Part shown: in pieces, positions 37,297 to 46,254 of the stretch
Numbering within the stretch: the stretch's first letter is position 1
Layout: the number at the start of each line of letters is the position of its first letter
Source of the DNA: Gammaproteobacteria bacterium
Lineage (GTDB): Bacteria > Pseudomonadota > Gammaproteobacteria > Enterobacterales > Alteromonadaceae
DNA: 64,000 nt
Assembly: GCA_018222985.1 (NCBI GenBank)
Contig: JAAEZG010000004.1
Location: 62,001-126,000 of the forward strand
Direction of reading: 5' to 3'
Program-made: the position numbers and the translations under genes
Notes under the pieces: generated by a model
What the model was told of the DNA's origin: nothing
Database searches by the model: none
Seen by the model: only the letters and a program-made list of their open reading frames with translations

Positions 37297-38382
37297 ATGA
37301 ATCAAAAAAAAGAACTGGTAATTTTCGTTCCTGGATTTAGCGAAAAGGAGCCTCAGAATTACTTAGACAAGTTGGTTACCGGCCTAAACGATTATTGTAA
37401 TAGTATTGGCTGCTCGTTTAAGCAAGTTTCTGACTCCTCGTCAGACGAGCGAGAAAGCAAGCGGCAATTGCTATTTGAACAAGATGGCAATGAATCGAAA
37501 GTAGTAGATATCCACGAGGTATACTGGGCTGACACAGTGGAGAGACTGAGTACAGCGCGAGCTAGGACAAAAGCTATTAGAGGTTTGTCGCTAATTTGGT
37601 TCTGGCTATGTTCACGATCAGTATGGTCCGCATTGAAAGAAAGTAAGTTTTTGTATTCAACCATGATTGGTTCGATAGTTTTAATGGTAGCTTGGTACAT
37701 AGGAATATTGTTAGCAGTGCTGACAGCCTTAAGTACGACCCCAAACGAGGCTTTTACAATTGGTAATTTAGAGTTGGCACCTTTTATTAAAAGTCTAGGA
37801 AGCTCGGTGTCGGAATATTTGGGAGGTTGGTATTTATTTGGGTTGATGGCGGTGATAGTCAGTATATTTCCAATCGATAAAGTGGTTGATGCTTCCTACT
37901 TATCCCAGTGCTATCTAGTAAATCGGTCTAATTTATTTCATAAGGTCAGAGGACGAATAAATTCAGCGCTTAATAATGCTATACGAGATTCATCTTATGA
38001 AAAATATACGATAGTAGGTTACAGTTTCGGAGCCGTAATAGCGGTTGAAGCATTAGCTTCTTATGCGGGAGGGAAACGTATTGAATTTATATCTCTTGGT
38101 AGTCCGCTCTTACTTATTTCAGCTAAGTCTCGCCGTGTATTTGATGCAGTTGAAGCAGTAAAAAATAATTCACACCTCATCACGTGGTCGGATTTTTATT
38201 CTGATCAGGATTGGCTGTGCACGAGGTCTCCTGGAAATTCGACATCTGATCACTTTATTAGCAAAAAGATCTCCGTATCAGTCCCATTAGACGAAAAAAT
38301 GTCTGGAATGAGTCATGAGCTTTACTTCGGAAATTGGGAAGTACTCAAAACTATTTTTGAAAATAACTCAGTAAGGAGCTAG
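37297..38382 (+). CDS. membrane-inserted alpha/beta hydrolase (lipase/esterase-like)
   Basis: 361 residues. The N-terminus ELVIFVPGFSEKEP looks like the first hydrolase strand with an oxyanion turn. Two or three transmembrane helices follow (about 125-150, IGSIVLMVAWYIGILLAVLTAL in part, and 175-195). The nucleophile elbow is GYSFGAVIAVEAL near residue 250 (GxSxG), followed by SLGSPLLLI. A catalytic His may be that in MSGMSHELYF near the C-terminus. It could act on membrane lipids. The following gene starts 4 nt after its stop, so they form an operon. Confidence 0.65.
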   Translation: MNQKKELVIFVPGFSEKEPQNYLDKLVTGLNDYCNSIGCSFKQVSDSSSDERESKRQLLFEQDGNESKVVDIHEVYWADTVERLSTARARTKAIRGLSLIWFWLCSRSVWSALKESKFLYSTMIGSIVLMVAWYIGILLAVLTALSTTPNEAFTIGNLELAPFIKSLGSSVSEYLGGWYLFGLMAVIVSIFPIDKVVDASYLSQCYLVNRSNLFHKVRGRINSALNNAIRDSSYEKYTIVGYSFGAVIAVEALASYAGGKRIEFISLGSPLLLISAKSRRVFDAVEAVKNNSHLITWSDFYSDQDWLCTRSPGNSTSDHFISKKISVSVPLDEKMSGMSHELYFGNWEVLKTIFENNSVRS

Positions 38383-38385
38383 AAA

Positions 38386-38994
38386 GTGGCTGCTGCTATT
38401 TTTGGTTTAATTGGCGTGATAACAGGTAGTTTACTGTCGGCACTAAAAGATTGGCTATTTAACAGGGCAACGAAAAAAAATGAGCAGAAATATTTAGCTG
38501 TGCAACTTAGTCATATGTTGGAGCGACTAATATCTAGTTGTGTCGATGTTGTTTATGACGATGGCCTATTTGAAGGTCAGCGTGATCAAAATGGTTGTCG
38601 TGCATTACAAGTAGAACCGCCGACTTTTGAGCCTTTGCAATTGCAAGATGTGGATTGGAAATCTTTACCTGTAAGTTTAATGAGTAAAATTCTACGAATC
38701 CCCTTTAACTTACAAGATGTCGAACAATATGTAGCAGCAACGATGAGGTATGTAGCCACTGCACCGGACTATGAAGAAGTGTTTGAAGCGCGAAAAGAGA
38801 AATACTCAGAATTAGGACTGGCCGTGGCCGAGACTCTTCAAGAATTATGTGCGTTGACGGGAATCCCATATGCACTAGCAGATGAATGCGAATGGGCGCC
38901 GGTCAATAGATTAAAAGTAGCTTATAAAGAAGTTCAACAGCAAAAAAAAGAACGGAATGAAAGCGCTCAGATTCCACCGCCAATTAGCAGTTAA
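38386..38994 (+). CDS. hypothetical membrane-anchored protein coupled to the alpha/beta hydrolase
   Basis: 202 residues. GTG start at 38386, with AAGGAG at the end of the upstream gene. A single N-terminal hydrophobic helix (AAIFGLIGVITGSLLSAL) anchors a helical soluble domain with no recognised motif. N-termini of this kind (short anchor then charged helices) are frequent in accessory-island proteins. It is inferred to work with the hydrolase because of the tight coupling. Confidence 0.6.
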   Translation: MAAAIFGLIGVITGSLLSALKDWLFNRATKKNEQKYLAVQLSHMLERLISSCVDVVYDDGLFEGQRDQNGCRALQVEPPTFEPLQLQDVDWKSLPVSLMSKILRIPFNLQDVEQYVAATMRYVATAPDYEEVFEARKEKYSELGLAVAETLQELCALTGIPYALADECEWAPVNRLKVAYKEVQQQKKERNESAQIPPPISS

Positions 38995-39045
38995 TTAAGT
39001 ATTCATTATTGCGTTTTTGGTTGCTTGCCGCTGAGAGGTATAATG

Positions 39046-39085
39046 AAAAAAGGGGAAGATGTAAGTTTGAACAACATCTTCCCCT
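39046..39085 (-). terminator. rho-independent terminator, minus-strand sense (hairpin may serve both sides)
   Basis: A 12-bp stem AGGGGAAGATGT (39051-39062) / ACATCTTCCCCT (39074-39085). Read on the minus strand it is followed by a run of T, so it ends the HNH nuclease transcript. It sits between two convergent genes and may also slow plus-strand transcription from the hydrolase operon. Confidence 0.85.
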
Positions 39086-39218
39086 CTGGCTGACAGTTGA
39101 CACGCTATCAGCCAATGTCTTCATTCTCACGTTTTGAAATATTGGCAAAGTATATTGATAAAGGCAAGAAGCATAATTGCTAGTAACCTGCGTTGTCGCG
39201 GACTCAGCAGTTTGCAAT

Positions 39219-39980
39219 TTATTTGCATATCCGAGTACGAATCGCGCGAATATCGTCTACTGCATCCGAGTTAAAATCGTAGTTCAACATGACACGTAGA
39301 TAACGCGTTACATATTGGCATTGAAATGCTTTATTGGGCGGTAGCCAAGTATCAGGTCCTTGTGCACCTTTACTCCGGTTCAGACTCGCGGTTACAGCAA
39401 ACAAATTCACAGGGTCATTAGCAAACTTTTTTCGCTCGGTATCCATCCACGAGCTAGCACCATGCTTCCATGCCCATGCAAGTGGTACCAGATGGTCGAT
39501 ATCCATCTTGGATGAGTCGAATAACACGTCACCAGAGTATGGGTCATTCCACCGCCCTCTAACGACACGACAGCCTTTCTCAGACATCGTCACGGGACCG
39601 GTGGATAATTCAAGTAGGAGTTCATGTCGGGTGTTTAAGCAATCACCGTCTTCATCAATCCAGTGTGAAAAGGCTTCTCGAGAATATTCACTTTCGGATG
39701 ATGGTGCGGTCTTTTTATTGGCCTCTGCAGGTGCTCGCACACCTTTTGGCAATCGGCCACCGGCATCGAGACATGCTTTTAGCGTATCGTAGGATTTATA
39801 GTTCTTAGTTTGGGCATAGTATGGGCTGCCCTTATCATGGCAGATTTTACTATTACTCATTTTAACGGTTGGACTTTGAGCAATAGCGTTAGAGACGCTT
39901 GACGTCACTAACAGCAATGCAATTGCAATCACATTAACCAATGCTCGGCTTACGTTATGAAAGTTAGTTATATGGCTCAT
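39219..39980 (-). CDS. secreted HNH-family endonuclease (DUF1524/GmrSD-C-like)
   Basis: 253 residues with an N-terminal signal peptide (LVNVIAIALLLVTSSVSNAIA). After an SPYYAQTKNYKSYDTLKACL segment typical of marine secreted HNH proteins comes the nuclease core, with the catalytic MDIDHLVPLAWAWKHG and the later NLFAVTASLNRSKGAQGP. It probably degrades extracellular or periplasmic DNA, for nutrition or as a barrier to incoming DNA. Being exported, it is unlikely to act as a cytoplasmic restriction enzyme. Confidence 0.82.
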   Translation of the reverse strand: MSHITNFHNVSRALVNVIAIALLLVTSSVSNAIAQSPTVKMSNSKICHDKGSPYYAQTKNYKSYDTLKACLDAGGRLPKGVRAPAEANKKTAPSSESEYSREAFSHWIDEDGDCLNTRHELLLELSTGPVTMSEKGCRVVRGRWNDPYSGDVLFDSSKMDIDHLVPLAWAWKHGASSWMDTERKKFANDPVNLFAVTASLNRSKGAQGPDTWLPPNKAFQCQYVTRYLRVMLNYDFNSDAVDDIRAIRTRICK

Positions 39981-40157
39981 TGGCGCGAATTCCGTCGGCG
40001 TTTATAATTGATTTAATAGACATCCTATCGGTTGCGGCTTAGTTTAGCCCTTTAGGAGCAACTTGCGATAGTGTGTCGGCGATAGGTTAGGTTGAAGTGC
40101 TGCAGAACTCACGCATTGCTTAATTGCTCGGCTAAAAGCATCCGAACGGAGACATCG

Positions 40158-40424
40158 ATGAAAATTGAAGCGGTTCGACAAACTAAAGTAGTTGCCGAAA
40201 TCATATGCGATATATGCGGTGATAGCGTGGTACCAGATGGGCAAAAGCAGCTTCTTGAAAATCTAAATGGATTTAAGTCTTACGGTCAACTGAAAGGCGA
40301 GTTTGGGTTTGGTTCGCCAAATGATGGTGAAAAGTACTGTTTTGACCTTTGTGAGGCATGCTTTTTAAAATTAGCGAGTGTGGCTGAACAAATGAAGACT
40401 ACTCAACAGTCTGGCGGCGCCTAA
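40158..40424 (+). CDS. small zinc-binding protein
   Basis: 88 residues starting at ATG 40158 with GGAG upstream; the open frame runs further upstream, but without a good ribosome-binding site. Two pairs CDICGD and CEACF could form a zinc ribbon: ICDICGDSVVP near residue 19 and LCEACFLKL near residue 68. No family is recognised. It is followed by a small membrane-anchored protein gene. Confidence 0.55.
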   Translation: MKIEAVRQTKVVAEIICDICGDSVVPDGQKQLLENLNGFKSYGQLKGEFGFGSPNDGEKYCFDLCEACFLKLASVAEQMKTTQQSGGA

Positions 40425-40542
40425 GATTGCCGCTAATGAAAGCCTTAGATGGATTAGCATCGAAAGATTCGTTAAGCACCTTAAAACACAAGCCGGTTGA
40501 GTATCTGATTCCGTAACTATATTACCTAGAGCAAGGTCGACA

Positions 40543-41049
40543 ATGGATAGTAATACATTATCAATCATTGCAGTGATTATTAGCTTTATAAGCGTCGTTA
40601 TAGCTGTATGGTCCGCATGGACAAATCATCAATCCTTAAAATTCACGAAATTAAATCGTGAAAATGAACGTCGATTGCAGCACACAAAAGCTTGCTCGGA
40701 CTTAATGGAGGAAATTCGAGTCTATGAAAATGAGTTTGAGCGCGAACTCAGTGAGCTTCAGGACTTGGAACCAAAGTTCGAACGTCTTTTAACGCACTCC
40801 CCAAGTGACTTCAATCAATATCTGCCTATTTTTAAGACCTATAAGTCAGAGTTGGCCGGGTTTGCCTTGCAAGCACGAACGTTATGGCAAGAAGCGTTTG
40901 AGTGGTATGAAAAATATCGTTATGAAGGATATGCCGCGCATAGCGCTCAATTTCGTCGCTTATTATCAGCTGATATGAGCATTCAAAATGAATGGGCTCC
41001 ACGAATTAAAGCGCTTCGCATTGCAATCAATGCATCCGATTTAAATTAG
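40543..41049 (+). CDS. small membrane-anchored coiled-coil protein
   Basis: 168 residues. One N-terminal transmembrane helix (LSIIAVIISFISVVIAVWSA) is followed by a cytosolic helical region with a coiled-coil stretch (TKACSDLMEEIRVYENEFER). No family recognised. It is convergent with the PAS-GGDEF-EAL gene. Confidence 0.55.
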   Translation: MDSNTLSIIAVIISFISVVIAVWSAWTNHQSLKFTKLNRENERRLQHTKACSDLMEEIRVYENEFERELSELQDLEPKFERLLTHSPSDFNQYLPIFKTYKSELAGFALQARTLWQEAFEWYEKYRYEGYAAHSAQFRRLLSADMSIQNEWAPRIKALRIAINASDLN

Positions 41050-41091
41050 CGCAAATGAGGAGACCAGAAATTGTGCATTGATGTTTGCTCA

Positions 41092-43218
41092 TCAAATATT
41101 TTCTATCGGCTCTGGTAAGTGCAACCCATACCCTTGGCCAAAATTCACACCCATTTCTTGTAATGCTGTAAGTAACCCCTTTTCTTCAATGCTTTCCGCA
41201 ATGGTTTCAACTTGCATAACTTCAGAAATATGCTGAATTGACTTCACAATGGCTAGGCTTACGGCACGTTCATTCATGGTGCTGACGAATTCGCCGGCAA
41301 TTTTGACGTAGTTAATTGGTAGTTGCTCGAGGTAGTTAAACGTCGCTACGCCACTTCCAAAATCATCTAGTGCAAAGCTAAAACCTAGCGCCTTAATTTG
41401 TTCCATCATTTCGGTAGTTAGGCCTAAGTTGGCAACCGCCGCGCGTTCAGTAATTTCAATGCAGATATTGGTTGGTGAAACCGTTGGATATTGCTGTGTA
41501 AGTTCTTTGAGAAGTTTAACAAAGCTTGGGTTGCTCAACGTAATGCCAGATACATTCACGAATATATTGATAAATGGCTTATCATCCGTTCGGCGCTTTG
41601 CTTTCATTTCAAACACTTTGGTAAGAATATGCCGGTCAAGCTGTTCAATGAGCCCAAATCGCTCTGCAGCCGGAATAAATAAGCCTGGTGATATAATTTT
41701 GCCATCACGGTCAATGAGTCGCGCTAGCACTTCAATACGTTCGCACTGGCTCGGGCTTTTGATGCTTACAATTTTTTGGCCATAAAGCGTGATACGGTCT
41801 TCACGTATTGCGTCTTTTAACCGAGTGGTCCACGCCATGTCGGATAAATGACGCTTTACGTCTTTATCATCAGGGCGGCTAGTTTGCGTGCGGTTGCGGC
41901 CTTTATCTTTAGCAAGGAAGCAGGCTGAGTCAGCCAACCGGAATGCGTCATCGAAGTTCAGTGTGGTGGTTCCGCCGAACTCAACTAAGCCGATACTTGC
42001 ACTCACACTATACTGCTGAGCTTCCCATACAAAAACGATGGCTTCTACAGCAATTCGTATCTTTTCCGCAACGCATTGAGCCTGTTGCTCGGTTGTGTGT
42101 TGCATTAACACAACAAACTCATCACCTCCGACTCGTACCAATGAATGTTGATTGTTAGTGGCGTTGACGATGGTCTTGGCAACCTCAATTAGAATGGCAT
42201 CACCAGCTTCATGACCACAGCTATCGTTGATGATTTTTAGATGGTCGAGGTCGATATATAACAGTGCATGGGTTGCACCGGATTCGAGTTGTTTTACTTT
42301 CACTGCGAGCTCACGCCGGTTACCCAGCGATGTTAAAGGATCGTGATTTGCCTGGTGGGCAACCTCGAGTGATAGCAGGTGCGCTTCGGTTACATCGTGA
42401 CCTTGCACAAATATGCCGTTACACAGACCATGACTGTCAAAGACTGGCTGATAGATGAAATCGATATAGCGCGTTTCAAGCTCGTCTTTGTCATGTCGGC
42501 GCACTTCAACAGGTACTGCTCGCCCAACGTAGGGCTTACCACTGTGATACACGTTATCCAGAATCTTGATAAAACCCTGCTCGACAATTTCAGGAAGCGC
42601 TTCAGCAACGCTCTTCCCAACTAGAATGCTGCGACCAACTAGTTCATGATAAGCGTGATTGGCTAACTCAAAGACATGGCGCTCGCCGCGTAGAATACAG
42701 ACAAATCCTGGTGCGTGTTGAAACAATGAATCAAGATATTCGCGCTCGTGGGCCAGTTGGCTGAGTAAATTCATCTGAAACGACTCGGCACCATAATCCA
42801 ATGCATTTTCACCAAGTAAAAACGGCGTGATATCAGTTGGCTGATGAACGATGAGCTCGGCTTTTCCGTTTTCATCCAACAGCGGGATATTCATGACCGA
42901 CCAGTAAACGCGTTTTACTGTGGGCTGTGAGGCATCACAATTCGCAACTACTGGGTATTCTATTTTTCTAAGCTGATGGGCTACGCCTTTGGTTAATGCG
43001 ATATCAAAGGACTCTTTGAGCGTTTTCTGGTGTGCTTCATCAGCCGGGAACAAATCAAAGACTGAGCCCGTGACTAACGTGGACTTCGGTAACCCCGCGA
43101 TTCTTGCGTACTCGAGATTACACCAGACAATGTGGTACTTAGAATTGATGATGGCCACGGGTGCGGGTGATAAATCAAAAGCATTCACAATACTGGTTAA
43201 ACGAGGCGTGTTTTCCAT
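41092..43218 (-). CDS. PAS-GGDEF-EAL c-di-GMP turnover protein
   Basis: 708 residues: PAS-like sensor domains in the N-terminal ~280 residues (NAFDLSPAPVAIINSKYHIVWCN; FQHAPGFVCILRGERHVFEL, given in part), a GGDEF domain with an intact RVGGDEFVVLM, and an EAL domain. The EAL motif reads EVL, a tolerated variant. Other catalytic residues are present: NVSG, ICIEITE, LDDFGSG, YVKIAG, AES and the final GQGYG. Both activities are therefore possible. No transmembrane segment is seen. Unlike most neighbours its codon use resembles the host chromosome, and a csrA homologue lies 1.1 kb away. Confidence 0.9.
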   Translation of the reverse strand: MENTPRLTSIVNAFDLSPAPVAIINSKYHIVWCNLEYARIAGLPKSTLVTGSVFDLFPADEAHQKTLKESFDIALTKGVAHQLRKIEYPVVANCDASQPTVKRVYWSVMNIPLLDENGKAELIVHQPTDITPFLLGENALDYGAESFQMNLLSQLAHEREYLDSLFQHAPGFVCILRGERHVFELANHAYHELVGRSILVGKSVAEALPEIVEQGFIKILDNVYHSGKPYVGRAVPVEVRRHDKDELETRYIDFIYQPVFDSHGLCNGIFVQGHDVTEAHLLSLEVAHQANHDPLTSLGNRRELAVKVKQLESGATHALLYIDLDHLKIINDSCGHEAGDAILIEVAKTIVNATNNQHSLVRVGGDEFVVLMQHTTEQQAQCVAEKIRIAVEAIVFVWEAQQYSVSASIGLVEFGGTTTLNFDDAFRLADSACFLAKDKGRNRTQTSRPDDKDVKRHLSDMAWTTRLKDAIREDRITLYGQKIVSIKSPSQCERIEVLARLIDRDGKIISPGLFIPAAERFGLIEQLDRHILTKVFEMKAKRRTDDKPFINIFVNVSGITLSNPSFVKLLKELTQQYPTVSPTNICIEITERAAVANLGLTTEMMEQIKALGFSFALDDFGSGVATFNYLEQLPINYVKIAGEFVSTMNERAVSLAIVKSIQHISEVMQVETIAESIEEKGLLTALQEMGVNFGQGYGLHLPEPIENI

Positions 43219-43485
43219 CTAGTAAACCCAATCTGTTCCTATCGATGAGTATGGTTTTAATCAATCATTATCAAAACCACTTCGTAATATTTGGTAACCG
43301 AAATTCGCGTTTGAGCGGAATATCATATATTGATGTTAAGATTATAACATGATTATATGGACGCAATGCTCTATTCGAAACATCTTGTCGCGCCGATTTA
43401 CCAATTGGTGGTTTTTTATTCGCAAAATCCCATCGTGAATAATGCATCAATATGATTTTTTGGCCGAAACCTTTGGAAGCACACA

Positions 43486-43908
43486 ATGAAAAAAATTAAC
43501 TCAATGGAAGAGCTGGTGCATTACACAGACCGTTACATGAAAACGCACCAACGACTATGGGAGCTCGCGCACGACGGTATGGTGTTCGCAAATGAGCAAC
43601 TACGCCAATGCGGTATCAAATCGCGTGAGCTCAAATCTGGCGATGCCGCTTTGCAAATAGAATACTGCGACCGAACTATTCATGTCCGGTTTGAAAGTGA
43701 ACAGCATGGAGGTGTTTTATCAGGCGTGATAATTCTTGAGCTATTGCGTGGTAACTCAGTACTGCCTATTGAGAAATATTACTTCGCAAATGACGGTACC
43801 ATTAAAGGGTTTGTAAACCATGAGGATGATGCGATTTATGTCGACAAGAATTTACGCGACGTCATTATGTTGGCATTAGCGTTTGATGTGTTGGGCCATG
43901 TAAATTAA
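43486..43908 (+). CDS. hypothetical protein, 140 aa
   Basis: No recognised family. It is a soluble mixed alpha/beta protein (HDGMVFANEQLRQCGIKSR; IILELLRGNSVLPIEKYYF). It is followed after 24 nt by another small gene and then csrA, all in the same direction, suggesting one transcript. Confidence 0.5.
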   Translation: MKKINSMEELVHYTDRYMKTHQRLWELAHDGMVFANEQLRQCGIKSRELKSGDAALQIEYCDRTIHVRFESEQHGGVLSGVIILELLRGNSVLPIEKYYFANDGTIKGFVNHEDDAIYVDKNLRDVIMLALAFDVLGHVN

Positions 43909-43932
43909 TTACCACCTCATGGAGGGCGCGTT

Positions 43933-44202
43933 ATGAACTCAGGGCCTTTATTTGTCAGATACATAACGAATCTAGTTTTTGATGAAAACGAACAAATCAT
44001 AGAAGTTTGCTCTCCTAATGAATCTTGGTCACCTAAGCCTGCGGCTGATGTAGTACAAGACATTGAAAGTGGCCTGTATTGGTATGTTGTAGATATAAAC
44101 GAAAAGCTTTTTGAGCTGAGGATCAAAGGGACTTCTCAAGCGAAGAGGCTCGAGGTCGCAAAGAGTTCAACCAAACTTCAGGGACTTAGCTGGGCCCGAT
44201 AA
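43933..44202 (+). CDS. hypothetical protein, 89 aa
   Basis: No family recognised. GGAGG lies upstream of ATG 43933. The sequence contains SGLYWYVVDINEKLFELR and ends basic. It sits between the 140-aa protein and csrA and may be co-transcribed with both. Confidence 0.5.
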   Translation: MNSGPLFVRYITNLVFDENEQIIEVCSPNESWSPKPAADVVQDIESGLYWYVVDINEKLFELRIKGTSQAKRLEVAKSSTKLQGLSWAR

Positions 44203-44301
44203 GTCGCAAAAGGTTGTACGATATCACATGAAATCATGCTTTGAGTCTAGTCAAGCTCGGATTAGTCGCTACAATGGAATTAACTAAAGGGAGTTAAAAA
44301 C

Positions 44302-44481
44302 ATGCTAATTTTGACAAGACGAATCGGTGAAACATTGAAAATCGGGGATGAAATAGATGTAACAATCCTCGGCGTGAAAGGGAATCAAGTGCGAATTGGT
44401 GTTAATGCACCAAGTAAGGTCGCTGTACATCGTGAGGAAATTTATTTGCGAATCCAGAATGAGCGGAAAGAATCTAAGTAG
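44302..44481 (+). CDS. csrA: CsrA/RsmA-family RNA-binding regulator
   Basis: A 59-residue CsrA. It begins [16 protein letters not shown], has [18 protein letters not shown] in the middle and the RNA-binding [13 protein letters not shown] at the end (conserved VHREE, with the key Arg at residue 44). GGGAG lies 9 nt before the ATG. CsrA dimers bind GGA-containing leaders to control translation of carbon, motility and biofilm genes. This copy is cargo of the transposon and likely additional to a chromosomal csrA, so it could reprogramme the host or silence element genes until establishment. Confidence 0.95.
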   Translation: MLILTRRIGETLKIGDEIDVTILGVKGNQVRIGVNAPSKVAVHREEIYLRIQNERKESK

Positions 44482-44627
44482 AAATAGCCAATTTCGCTTT
44501 TTGTGAGGCGAGATAATAAAGTAAGCTTGATGGCTATAAGCACCAAAATGAATGTTGAATACAAATCTGAATGAGCAGAGAAAATGCTGTTGTCAACAAG
44601 AGGAATTAAGTCAAATGAGCTACGGGC

Positions 44628-44951
44628 TTAACTGGGAGGCTTGAGCCGCCTGATTGCTTGTAATATCTCGATTAACGCCTGCTCCATTTCATAGCTACCA
44701 TCCCATACTTCATATAGCTCCATGATTACGTTATTTATATCGCTATCTCGAGAATTCGAAATAGTAGATATGTTTGCATATTTGCATACCAATTTGACGC
44801 TTTCGTTGAGTGTTTTGAATTTTCCAGATAGGATCCTGCTTACTGTACTTTGAGTCAGCTTAGACTTCTTTGATAATGCATTGATATCACCGTGTTTTAG
44901 ATTTTTTTTGAATTCTAATAAATCAAATTTTATTTGGGTAATATTGTACAT
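44628..44951 (-). CDS. HTH (Xre-like) regulator divergent from methyltransferase 1
   Basis: 107 residues. The N-terminal helix-turn-helix is visible as INALSKKSKLTQSTVSRILSG, followed by a helical tail. The regulator diverges from the methyltransferase at 45067, and the intergenic region contains four tandem copies of TATTTGCA. It is probably a controller protein for the methylation module, analogous to C proteins of restriction systems. The same GTTTGCATATTTGCATA sequence also occurs inside this gene at about 44771-44788. Confidence 0.75.
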   Translation of the reverse strand: MYNITQIKFDLLEFKKNLKHGDINALSKKSKLTQSTVSRILSGKFKTLNESVKLVCKYANISTISNSRDSDINNVIMELYEVWDGSYEMEQALIEILQAIRRLKPPS

Positions 44952-44978
44952 TTATCTAGCCATTTTAAATTTTCTGAG

Positions 44979-45010
44979 TATTTGCATATTTGCATATTTG
45001 CATATTTGCA
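44979..45010. repeat. four perfect tandem copies of TATTTGCA (putative operator)
   Basis: The 8-bp unit TATTTGCA is repeated four times without mismatch, 28 nt upstream of the HTH regulator start and 57 nt upstream of the methyltransferase start. Each TTTGCATA junction is nearly palindromic (TATGCAAA on the other strand). It could be the regulator's binding array or a slippage-prone phase-variation tract controlling promoter spacing. Confidence 0.9.
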
Positions 45011-45066
45011 TATAGTATTGGCGTATGCAATACGTTTCGGAGGCATCCTTGGCGCGAAAGGAACTA

Positions 45067-46254
45067 ATGAACAAACAGAAGAAATTTGGACAATATTTTA
45101 CTCCTCAGCGGATAGCTTTGGCCTTAGTTGATCAGTTAAACAATCCAATAACGAAAGTGATTGAATTTGGTGCGGGAGACGGAGCTTTAGCTAGAGCTGT
45201 GTACGAGCGATTCCCGAATTCAAATTACATCGGTATTGAGGTGGATAATGAACTATATACAAGCCTTTCAACAACTCTAGAATCCAAGCAAAAGCTCATC
45301 AAAGCTAATGCTTTTCATGAGCATATACTTACAAAATATTCGGAGTTGTCAGCAGCCGACACTATCATTGGAAACCCTCCTTTCATAACGACGATTGTGA
45401 CCAATGAAATTAAAGATACCATTTTAGATGTATTCCCAAGTTTTGATTGTGCAAATATGGAATCGATAGCTGCTGAAATGTACTTTTTGTGTGCTTCAAT
45501 CAGGCGTCTAAAACAAGGTGGACAGGGCAGTTTCATATTGCCAATTAGCTTTCTAATTTCTCCCAAATACAGTGGATTTAGACATGATCTAATCTCAAAC
45601 TTTTCGAGCATTATTGTAACGCAACTCCCAGTCAAAACATTCTCCAATGCAGAAGTTGCATGTTGCATTCTCAGTTTCTGTAGATCTCGTGAGCGTCGGC
45701 AGAAAATTGAATTAGCTATAGCTGATCTGAACGGTTCGATCATAGATAAAATAGAAATTCACAAACGACATGCTGTCAAGCGTATGGATTATAGTTATTT
45801 CAAATTCTTAAAAGATTTAAATAGCGTCAATTCAACGCCAGTGGGAACCATTCGCAGCCTTAACGTAGAGGTAAATAGAGGAAGTGCAAGTAAGCGTAAA
45901 CTAATAGACTCAAATTTAGAATACTTTCATACGACGAGTTTCCCTGAGAATTCGCGCGCAATAAGTCTCGGTTTCAATGAAGTGAGCTCGTTTCGACATG
46001 CTCGTACTGGAGATATTTTGATTCCAAGAGTGGGAACAAGGTGTCTAGATAGACAAGTTCTTGTAGCGGAGGGGCAAAAAGCCTTCACAGATTGCATTTT
46101 CAAAATATCAGCTGAGGAGAAAGATCTTGATATAATTTTGCGATCTTTATCAAGTAAGTCTGGGAAAGCTTGGCGTATCAACAACGCTCAAGGTAAATGT
46201 GCCAAATTTCTTTCTAAGTCAAGCTTACTTGATATGCCCCTATTTATTGATTAA
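45067..46254 (+). CDS. DNA N6-adenine methyltransferase 1 (M plus C-terminal target-recognition domain)
   Basis: 395 residues from ATG 45067, chosen for the AAGGA five bases upstream and because MNKQKKFGQYFTP aligns with the start of methyltransferase 2. SAM-binding motif I is FGAGDGA (~34-40) and catalytic motif IV is NPPF (103-106), an N6-adenine signature. The C-terminal ~150 residues look like a type I S-subunit-like recognition domain (ARTGDILIPRVGTRC). It is a self-contained modification enzyme. It diverges from the HTH gene, and its 3' end overlaps the convergent Rossmann-like gene by 15 nt. Confidence 0.88.
   Translation: MNKQKKFGQYFTPQRIALALVDQLNNPITKVIEFGAGDGALARAVYERFPNSNYIGIEVDNELYTSLSTTLESKQKLIKANAFHEHILTKYSELSAADTIIGNPPFITTIVTNEIKDTILDVFPSFDCANMESIAAEMYFLCASIRRLKQGGQGSFILPISFLISPKYSGFRHDLISNFSSIIVTQLPVKTFSNAEVACCILSFCRSRERRQKIELAIADLNGSIIDKIEIHKRHAVKRMDYSYFKFLKDLNSVNSTPVGTIRSLNVEVNRGSASKRKLIDSNLEYFHTTSFPENSRAISLGFNEVSSFRHARTGDILIPRVGTRCLDRQVLVAEGQKAFTDCIFKISAEEKDLDIILRSLSSKSGKAWRINNAQGKCAKFLSKSSLLDMPLFID

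Noticed and set aside
44979..45010. Tandem repeat considered as a CRISPR array
   Set aside because: Units are 8 bp and contiguous with no spacers; no cas genes are near.
44934..45131. 65-codon plus-strand frame running through the TATTTGCA repeats
   Set aside because: Its periodic peptide only reflects the DNA repeat, and it crosses both divergent promoters.
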